Below are positions 1-5,126 of a stretch of 6,031 nt of DNA, piece by piece. The position numbers and the translations under genes were made by a program. The notes beneath the pieces were generated by a model that was given only the letters and a program-made list of their open reading frames with translations, was not told the DNA's origin and did no database searches. Source of the DNA: Phycisphaerae bacterium (GTDB lineage: Bacteria > Planctomycetota > Phycisphaerae > UBA1845). Each line of letters opens with the position of its first letter. Within the stretch, counting starts at the first letter, position 1. The stretch is taken from the NCBI GenBank assembly GCA_029260195.1, contig JAJDDS010000719.1:1-6031 (forward strand), written 5' to 3'.

Positions 1-445
1 ACGCGAGCGCTTCGAGCGCGCTGATGGGATCGATGTCTTCCTCGCGATCGTAGACATGGTCCGAGGCGCCGGAATCCCCGGGACTTGCGGCGACGTTACC
101 GACGGTCGACAGCGGTCTCAGCTTGGTCTTGACGGCGCGGACATCGTCGGGGGCACCGTCGATCTGAACGGTGAAGACGACCGGGCCGACGACGACATGG
201 TCGCCGGCGACGAGCGTTCTCTTCTTCACGCGTTCGTTGTTGACGTAGACTCCGTTGGCGCTGCCGAGATCGGTGAGCGTAACGGCTGCTTCGGTCACGC
301 GGATAGTGGCGTGGTGGCGGGAAACCTCCGCCAGAGGAATGCGGATGTCGCAGTCGTCCTTGCGGCCGATGGTGGTCTCGGAATTCTTGAGGGCGAAGTC
401 GCGTCGCTCCCCGGATTCCCTGAACATGACAAGCTTGATGACCAT
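1..445 (-). CDS. FHA-domain protein, C-terminus cut off by the left window edge
   Basis: The reading frame is open from an ATG at 445-443 to the left edge, giving 148 visible residues and no stop. Residues about 5-95 form a forkhead-associated (FHA) domain, a beta-sandwich that binds phosphothreonine peptides. The family signature is complete: G27-R28 in TIGRKDD, S42-R43-H44-H45 in SRHHATI, D59-L60-G61-S62, and N64-G65 in NGVYVN. R28, S42 and N64 correspond to the usual phosphopeptide contacts, so binding is probably intact. After the domain comes a tail of low complexity that turns acidic (VYDREEDIDP, 131-140). No signal peptide is seen, so it is probably cytoplasmic and acts as an adaptor in Ser/Thr-kinase signalling. 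No kinase or phosphatase lies in the window; one could follow beyond the edge. The start is supported by GAGAGG 8 nt upstream and by the promoter further up. What the C-terminal half carries, such as an enzyme or membrane anchor, cannot be seen. Confidence 0.88.
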   Translation of the reverse strand, partial: MVIKLVMFRESGERRDFALKNSETTIGRKDDCDIRIPLAEVSRHHATIRVTEAAVTLTDLGSANGVYVNNERVKKRTLVAGDHVVVGPVVFTVQIDGAPDDVRAVKTKLRPLSTVGNVAASPGDSGASDHVYDREEDIDPISALEALA

Positions 446-453
446 ACGTGATG

Positions 454-459
454 CCTCTC
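454..459 (-). promoter_or_regulatory. Ribosome binding site of the FHA gene
   Basis: On the minus strand GAGAGG lies 8 nt before the ATG at 445-443. It is a partial anti-Shine-Dalgarno match at normal spacing and supports that start, which is also where FHA homology begins. Confidence 0.55.
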
Positions 460-489
460 ACGACTGACGGCGCCCGCGGTAAACGGTGG

Positions 490-522
490 GGATCGTCTCC
501 GGGCGTGGGGACTCGACGATCC
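490..522 (-). promoter_or_regulatory. Leader inverted repeat (possible hairpin or operator) upstream of the FHA gene
   Basis: A perfect 8-bp inverted repeat (GGATCGTC at 490-497, GACGATCC at 515-522) is separated by 17 nt. It begins just downstream of the transcription start expected from the promoter at 537-565, so the FHA transcript would carry a stem near its 5' end. It could be an mRNA-stabilising stem or a dyad bound by a regulator. Function is inferred from position only. Confidence 0.4.
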
Positions 523-536
523 AGCCACACCCTCCG

Positions 537-565
537 ATTATACCGCGGATGGTCACGGCGTTCAA
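537..565 (-). promoter_or_regulatory. Sigma70-type promoter driving the FHA gene
   Basis: Reading the minus strand, TTGAAC (565-560) is followed by exactly 17 nt and then TATAAT (542-537). The -10 box matches consensus at 6 of 6 positions, the -35 box at 4 of 6, and the spacing is optimal. Transcription should start near 530, giving a leader of about 85 nt before the ATG at 445. The -10 stands out in otherwise GC-rich DNA, and it points toward the FHA gene. No comparable plus-strand promoter for hemW was found in the same gap. Confidence 0.65.
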
Positions 566-638
566 TCGTATTCGGATGTCGGGACATGTCGAAATCGGCC
601 CCGAGGCGTTAGCCTGGGGGGGTATTTGTGGGAGAAAC

Positions 639-645
639 GGAGGAG
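639..645 (+). promoter_or_regulatory. Shine-Dalgarno sequence of hemW
   Basis: GGAGGAG ends 11 nt before the ATG at 657. It is the strongest ribosome binding site in the window. It decides the hemW start, because the frame stays open upstream to 486 with other possible starts that lack such a site. Confidence 0.6.
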
Positions 646-656
646 ACGACCGATCC

Positions 657-1907
657 ATGGTGCGAGACGACGCCGATCAACTGCCCGTTGAGGCGGCATG
701 GTGGCGCGACACTGCGTCGACGTGCGGGCTCTATGTCCACGTTCCGTTCTGCGAAACGAAGTGCGGGTACTGCGATTTCTACTCGGTGCCGCTATTGGAA
801 GGGCGGGAGACTGGACCACTCGTCCGGTGCGTCGTGTCCGAACTGCGTTCGCGGAAGCGATCGGCGTCCGGCGCGATTCGTACGATCTTCGTTGGCGGGG
901 GCACGCCGACGCTGCTGCCGCTCGGCGACCTGCGTTGCCTGTTCGACGCGCTGGGCGAGGTTGCTTCGGGCGGTGAGGTGTCGGAATTCACGGTAGAGGC
1001 GAATCCAGCCACAATCGACGACGCCAAGCTGTCGGTACTCACCGGGGCCGGCGTGGATCGTCTCTCGATGGGGGCGCAGAGCTGGTCTGTCGACGAGTTG
1101 GCGCAACTGGAACGTTTGCATTCGCCCGACGACATCGCGCCGGGTGTGCTGATGGCGCGGCGGCATGGGATTCGTCGGATCAACTTAGACCTGATTTTTG
1201 GGATTCCAGGGCAGACGCTGGCGAGTTGGTCGAACTCGCTGGATCGAACGATCGCGTTGTGTGTGGATCACATTTCTTGCTACGGGCTGACGTACGAGGC
1301 GGGGACGCGGCTTACGGCGCAGATGGGAGCGGGGCGCGTGACGCGGTGCGACGAGGAGTTGGAAGCGGACATGTACACGCACGCGATCGACCGGCTGGCA
1401 GCGGCTGGGTACGAGCAGTACGAGATCAGCAACTTCGCCCGGCTGGGGGAGCGTTGCGCGCACAACGTCGCGTACTGGCGGAACGATCCGTACATCGGAG
1501 TGGGGCCATCGGCTGCGGGTTACTTGAATGGCGAGCGATACAAGAACGTGGCGGACATCGGTCGGTACGTGGCGGGCATCGAGGAGCGCGGAGAGGCGGT
1601 GTTGACGCGCGAGCGGGTCTCGGGCGTGGCGTTGGCGGGGGAGACGATCATGATGCAGCTTCGTCAGATGGAGGGGCTGAATGTGGGACGATTCACGCGG
1701 CAAACGGGGATCGACGCGTTGTCGGCGCTGGCGCCGGAGCTCTCCCGCTTCTCGGAGTCGGGGTTGCTGACGGTGGATCGTGAGCGCATCGCTCTGACCC
1801 GGGCGGGGTTTCTGGTGGCGGACGGGATAATTTCGGAGCTTTATGCGGCGCTTGGAGAGTCAGGTCGCGGCGACGGTTCCGCCGGTGGCGGGCGCGCAAT
1901 TCGCTGA
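657..1907 (+). CDS. hemW: HemW, radical SAM haem chaperone
   Basis: A 416-residue protein of normal length for HemW. The radical SAM cluster motif CX3CX2C is at C32, C36 and C39 (FCETKCGYCDF), followed by the SAM-binding GGGTPT (80-85), EANP (114-117) and a conserved DLIFGIPGQT stretch (178-187). HNVAYW at 269-274 matches the HNXXYW motif linked to haem binding in HemW. The HemN C-terminal region follows, including LRQMEGLN (335-342). HemN, the true oxygen-independent coproporphyrinogen III oxidase, has a further cysteine two residues after C39; here it is F41, which argues for HemW. Known HemW proteins bind haem and insert it into respiratory proteins, using a 4Fe-4S cluster and SAM, without oxidase activity. 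The frame is open from 486, but residues before 657 are unlike the family and GGAGGAG precedes 657. The last 16 residues are Gly/Arg-rich, lie beyond the family domain and overlap the convergent gene by 48 bp. Confidence 0.93.
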   Translation: MVRDDADQLPVEAAWWRDTASTCGLYVHVPFCETKCGYCDFYSVPLLEGRETGPLVRCVVSELRSRKRSASGAIRTIFVGGGTPTLLPLGDLRCLFDALGEVASGGEVSEFTVEANPATIDDAKLSVLTGAGVDRLSMGAQSWSVDELAQLERLHSPDDIAPGVLMARRHGIRRINLDLIFGIPGQTLASWSNSLDRTIALCVDHISCYGLTYEAGTRLTAQMGAGRVTRCDEELEADMYTHAIDRLAAAGYEQYEISNFARLGERCAHNVAYWRNDPYIGVGPSAAGYLNGERYKNVADIGRYVAGIEERGEAVLTRERVSGVALAGETIMMQLRQMEGLNVGRFTRQTGIDALSALAPELSRFSESGLLTVDRERIALTRAGFLVADGIISELYAALGESGRGDGSAGGGRAIR

Positions 1908-3245
1908 CGCGATAAGTTCTTCGTCAGCGACGGTCCAACGGTTGCGCCCGGCGTCCTTGGATGTGTAGAGGGCGAGATCGGCGTACTTGAGTAGCGCCTC
2001 GGTGCCTGAAACGGCGTCCGTTTTCGAAGCGAGCCCGAGACTGACGGTGACACGAAGCGTGCCGCTCCCCGTCTCGATTCTTGAAGATTCCACTCGTTCG
2101 CGAATGCGTTCCGCGAAACCACTCGCGCCTTCGATGCCCGTGCCCGGCGCGATCACGAGGAACTCCTCCCCGCCGACGCGTGCAACGACATCGGTGTTTC
2201 GAACCGCTTTCGAGATTTCGTCGGCGATGGCTTTGAGCACGACGTCGCCGGCGTCGTGCCCGTAGGTGTCATTGACGCTCTTGAACCGATCGATATCGAG
2301 CGAGATGATCGAAAGCGCCAGTTCGTAACGGTCGGCGACGTTCCAGAGTTCGTCGAGTTTCTGCATGGCCAATCGGCGGTTGCCCAGTCCGGTTAGTTCA
2401 TCGGATACCGCCAGCCGGCGCAGCTTGTCGTTGAGAATGGCCATTTCGGCGTTGGTCTTGCATATGACGCGTTCTCGTTTGGCGGTATCGGATTCGAGTT
2501 GCGCGATACGACTGGCGGCGCGCATGCGCAGTAGCAACTCGCCGCGATCGCAGGGTTTGGTGAGGTAGTCGTCGGCGCCGGCCCCGAAGGCTTCTTCAAG
2601 TCTGCCCTTCTCGGACTTGGCGGTGAGAATCATGAAGTAGATGAACCCGAGGGACTCGTTGGATCGGATGGCGCGACAGAAATCGAGGCCGTCCATGGCG
2701 GGCATCATCCAGTCGGAGACAATGATCTGAGCGCCCTCGTCCTGAAGGACGCGAAGTCCCTCGACCCCGTCACCCGCGGTCAAGACTTCGTAACCGGCGT
2801 TCTCAAGTGTGCGTTCGATCAGACGGACGGCGAACCGATCGTCGTCGACAACGAGGACACGTGGCCCGGCGGGTCCTCGGCGGTGTGGTTCTCCCCCGGA
2901 GTCACGGATGCAGGGGCCAGACGCATCGGACGGGTTCGCGTAACCGTCCGGTGCGCGTCCCGACGGCGGGCTGTCCGGACGGTGCGACGGCTCGGAAATC
3001 GGCAGTACGATGAGCGGAACGTGAGGCGCGAGTTTCCGCATTTCGGCGGCGGACTCATGAAGCCGGTCCGAATCCGAGCTCGGCGACACAACGATCAGAT
3101 CAAACGGCCCGAAGTTTCGGAACGCCTCGATCGCCACGTCGATCGTCGGGGCATTGATGCGCTCGGCGGGCGATTGGATCATCCACAAGTCGGATGCGTG
3201 TCCGCACCCCACACTGAGCACTCTCTTGCCCGTACAGTCAGTCAT
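1860..3245 (-). CDS. PleD-like response regulator: degenerate receiver, receiver, GGDEF diguanylate cyclase
   Basis: A 461-residue soluble protein with several parts. Residues about 7-83 resemble a receiver fold (RVLSVGC, FDLIVVSPSSDSD, HVPLIVLP) but lack the acidic pair and the phospho-acceptor Asp. A Pro/Ser/Gly-rich linker (84-127) follows. A canonical receiver (128-250) has acidic pocket D134-D135, phospho-acceptor D178 (VSDWMMP), T208 and K230-P231. A helical signalling segment (about 240-280) leads to a GGDEF domain beginning DELTGLGNRR (282-291). That domain has metal ligand D317, substrate residues N325 and D334, and the active signature GGEEF (358-362). RNTD at 349-352, five residues before it, is an intact RxxD inhibitory site. 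Phosphorylation should promote dimerisation and cyclic di-GMP synthesis from two GTP, with product feedback. No partner kinase is in the window. The frame extends to 3359, and ATGs at 3317 and 3251 are possible. I prefer 3245 because GGGGG lies 6 nt upstream and the earlier residues are unlike the fold. Confidence 0.9.
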   Translation of the reverse strand: MTDCTGKRVLSVGCGHASDLWMIQSPAERINAPTIDVAIEAFRNFGPFDLIVVSPSSDSDRLHESAAEMRKLAPHVPLIVLPISEPSHRPDSPPSGRAPDGYANPSDASGPCIRDSGGEPHRRGPAGPRVLVVDDDRFAVRLIERTLENAGYEVLTAGDGVEGLRVLQDEGAQIIVSDWMMPAMDGLDFCRAIRSNESLGFIYFMILTAKSEKGRLEEAFGAGADDYLTKPCDRGELLLRMRAASRIAQLESDTAKRERVICKTNAEMAILNDKLRRLAVSDELTGLGNRRLAMQKLDELWNVADRYELALSIISLDIDRFKSVNDTYGHDAGDVVLKAIADEISKAVRNTDVVARVGGEEFLVIAPGTGIEGASGFAERIRERVESSRIETGSGTLRVTVSLGLASKTDAVSGTEALLKYADLALYTSKDAGRNRWTVADEELIASANCAPATGGTVAAT

Positions 3246-3555
3246 TCCCATCCCCCGCACCGCCGGTGCGACCGTTCGTCGTGACGAACGATCGCGAATT
3301 CGCGACGCATTAACCATGGCGACACCATGCGGCGGGGCAGTCGCGCCATCCTGCCGCATCGCGTGTCAGTGACCTGAGCGACGCGCGCTGGCGACCACGT
3401 GCCCGAAAGAATCGCTACCGAAGTATCGACGCGTCGGGACGCCGTCTGTCGAAAATTCGGGCCGCAGAGATGCTCCGCCCGCCGCACTGGCGTGTCAGAT
3501 GGACGGACGGTAACATGTTCCCTGGGTTATCGGTGTGTGTGATGGGACGCGGGCG
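3246..3555. other. Divergent intergenic region between the cyclase and SGNH genes
   Basis: These 310 bp separate two divergently transcribed genes and so must hold both promoters if the chosen starts are right. The clear structure is a cluster of palindromes next to the cyclase start (separate entry) and an isolated 10-bp palindrome CGACGCGTCG at 3427-3436. No close match to a sigma70 promoter was found for either direction. A minus-strand pair TCGACA/GATACT with 19-nt spacing, around 3423-3453, is too weak to call. No convincing protein or RNA gene is visible here. Confidence 0.5.
3257..3305. repeat. Three consecutive palindromes upstream of the cyclase gene
   Basis: Within 49 bp there are three perfect dyads almost touching. 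GCACCG-C-CGGTGC (3257-3269) has 6-bp arms and a 1-nt centre. CGTTCGTC-GT-GACGAACG (3273-3290) has 8-bp arms and a 2-nt centre. TCGCGAATTCGCGA (3292-3305) is an uninterrupted 14-bp palindrome. The arms differ in sequence, so they are not copies of one repeat. Their very short centres suit protein-bound operators better than RNA hairpins. With the cyclase start at 3245 they lie just upstream of it; with a start at 3317 or 3359 they would be inside the coding region. Confidence 0.6.
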
Positions 3556-5028
3556 ATGAATCCGAGGCAGAAAATAGTTCTCGCAGTCGTCCTCCTGGCG
3601 AACATTGCGCTTTGGGGGATTCCCAGTGACGTCGTGGAGCAGGTTGCCCGCGACAAGCACACGCTGCTGGGCCGATACTCCCGCGAGCACTTCGCGTTAA
3701 ATGTCGCCGTCTTGGTGATCTCGGCCGTCGGCCTATACGTGGACCAGGGTCGGGGCGAGAAATACAAGAGGCGGTGGTTCCAGGTCGTGGCGACGGCACT
3801 TTTCTTGGCGCCGGGGGTGGCGCTGCTCGATTTCGCAGCCCGATCGGCTGTGGACGAATCGTACATATTCGATTCGGTTGCCTATCACCGCCCGGCTGCG
3901 GTGTCGTTCTCGAGGCACTTCGAGGATCGCCCGACGGCGGCGCGCACGTACCCCAACGCGGCGGGCGGGTTCGGTGTGGTCGAGTGTGCTTATCGGACCG
4001 ACGAACGGGGATTTCGCAATCGGGCGACGGTGGATCGGGCGGATGTGGTGGTGCTGGGCGACTCGTTCGCGGAGGGGTCGAAGGTGTCGGACGAACACGC
4101 CTGGCCGGTACTGCTTGCCGAGGGGACCGGAGCTTCCATCTACAATCTGGGGATGTCCGGATACGCTCCCGCGCACTATCTGGCGGCTCTGGATCAGTAT
4201 GGTCTGCCACTGTCGCCGTCGATCGTGCTGTGCATGCTATACGAGGGGAACGATTTTCGGACGTCGGGCGAAAAGGGAGATGGCGGCGGAGGGGAACGAA
4301 GCTGGTCGCGGCGGGTGAAGTCGTACATCAAGCAGTCGCCGGTACGGTCGGCGGTTGATCGCGCGTTCGTCAAATGGTTCGGTCCGATCGGATCACGGCG
4401 ACCGTTCGATGGGCTCGGGGTGCTTTCGTGGCTTCCGCTGGGTGTGCCGCGGGGGGAAGCCGCCCGGTACTACGCCTTCGCGCCGAAGCAGCTTCTGACA
4501 AGTCGGTGGGAGGTGGGGGCTTTCGCGGCGAGCGGGGAGTGGTCTCGCGCAGCCGGGGCCTTGTCGGAGATCAAGCTGGCGTGTGACCGAGTTGGAGCGA
4601 GATTGATTGTGGTGTACGCGCCGACGAAGGCGCATGTCATACTTCCGCTGGCGCGGGACCGGGTGAGCGCGGACCAGTTGCGTGCGTTCGCAGGCCTGCG
4701 CGCGAAGCAACTTCCGGAGGCGGGTGAATTCGCGCACCTCCTCTTCGACCGGCTGGACAGCATGGAACGGGTTGTGGAGGCGTGGTGCGCGGCGCGGGAC
4801 GTGGTGTTCGTTGGGGCGACGGAAGCGCTGCGGGAGCGGGCGGCGGCTGGGGAACAGGTTTACTACACGTACGACCAACACTGGACGCCGATCGGCCACG
4901 ACGTCGTCGCGGAGGTCGTGCGGGCGGCGTTGCCGGAGTTGGGGTCGGCCGTGACGCGCGAAGGCGCCGGCGAGTCGCGCGACAACGAAGCGGCTGCCTT
5001 CACGGGCGATCCGAAGTCGGATCGTTGA
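3556..5028 (+). CDS. Membrane-anchored SGNH/GDSL-type hydrolase or acyl-transfer protein
   Basis: A 490-residue protein. Three hydrophobic segments lie near 5-21, 47-61 and 75-92. The basic loop between the second and third (RGEKYKRR, 66-73) is predicted cytoplasmic, which puts the catalytic part (93-490) outside the membrane. SGNH blocks are visible in order: a GFRN pre-motif (152-155), block I GDSFAEG with nucleophile S170, block II around NLGMSGY (197-203), block III EGNDF with G231-N232-D233, and block V YDQHW with D440 and H442. A long stretch (about 235-335), starting with a Gly-rich segment, separates block III from the rest and probably inserts or caps the active site. The family includes esterases, lipases and O-acetyl esterases or transferases acting on polysaccharides; the DxHW form recalls AlgX/AlgJ-type proteins. 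No MBOAT acyltransferase or glycan cluster is present here to name a substrate. ATG 3556 is preferred over GTG 3535, which adds seven residues. Confidence 0.82.
   Translation: MNPRQKIVLAVVLLANIALWGIPSDVVEQVARDKHTLLGRYSREHFALNVAVLVISAVGLYVDQGRGEKYKRRWFQVVATALFLAPGVALLDFAARSAVDESYIFDSVAYHRPAAVSFSRHFEDRPTAARTYPNAAGGFGVVECAYRTDERGFRNRATVDRADVVVLGDSFAEGSKVSDEHAWPVLLAEGTGASIYNLGMSGYAPAHYLAALDQYGLPLSPSIVLCMLYEGNDFRTSGEKGDGGGGERSWSRRVKSYIKQSPVRSAVDRAFVKWFGPIGSRRPFDGLGVLSWLPLGVPRGEAARYYAFAPKQLLTSRWEVGAFAASGEWSRAAGALSEIKLACDRVGARLIVVYAPTKAHVILPLARDRVSADQLRAFAGLRAKQLPEAGEFAHLLFDRLDSMERVVEAWCAARDVVFVGATEALRERAAAGEQVYYTYDQHWTPIGHDVVAEVVRAALPELGSAVTREGAGESRDNEAAAFTGDPKSDR
5007..5024 (+). repeat. Inverted repeat at the 3' end of the SGNH gene
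   Basis: CGATCCGA-AG-TCGGATCG is a perfect 8-bp dyad with a 2-nt centre ending one base before the TGA stop at 5026-5028. As RNA it would form a 7-bp stem with an AAGU loop. It encodes the last residues of the protein and could be part of a composite 3' end structure with the hairpin downstream. Confidence 0.4.
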
Positions 5029-5053
5029 TCGGTCCGACGCGTTGAAGGATTCG

Positions 5054-5086
5054 CGGGGGCGTCGTGGGCAGCGCGGAACGCCCCCG
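5054..5086. terminator. Probable transcription-end hairpin between convergent genes
   Basis: CGGGGGCGT (5054-5062) and ACGCCCCCG (5078-5086) make a perfect 9-bp GC-rich stem with a 15-nt loop. It lies in the 98-bp gap between the stops of two convergent genes, where a shared terminator is expected. Neither side has a T-run, so classic intrinsic termination is not supported; it may instead block readthrough or stabilise 3' ends. Confidence 0.4.
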
Positions 5087-5126
5087 GTGCTCGCGCGGCG
5101 GGGTCGGAACGGGGGCGGATCGCGTA

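Noticed and set aside
486..656. Upstream in-frame extension of hemW (57 extra residues)
   Set aside because: The residues do not resemble the HemW N-terminus, and the only good ribosome binding site precedes 657.
657..1907. Assignment as HemN, oxygen-independent coproporphyrinogen III oxidase
   Set aside because: The extra cysteine after CX3CX2C is replaced by Phe and the HNXXYW motif is present, both of which point to HemW.
3246..3359. Upstream in-frame extension of the cyclase gene to an ATG at 3359
   Set aside because: The extra residues are Arg/Ala-rich and unlike a receiver start, no ribosome binding site precedes 3359 or 3317, and the segment is occupied by palindromes. Not fully excluded.
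3427..3436. 10-bp palindrome CGACGCGTCG
   Set aside because: Short and made of CG-rich steps that are frequent in this DNA; not enough alone to call an operator.
3423..3453. Possible minus-strand promoter (TCGACA, 19 nt, GATACT)
   Set aside because: The spacer is too long and the -10 box matches only 4 of 6 positions; such pairs arise by chance.
3527..4210. 227-residue Pro/Arg-rich open frame on the minus strand
   Set aside because: Overlaps the SGNH gene on the opposite strand, has no recognisable motif and has the composition of a shadow frame.
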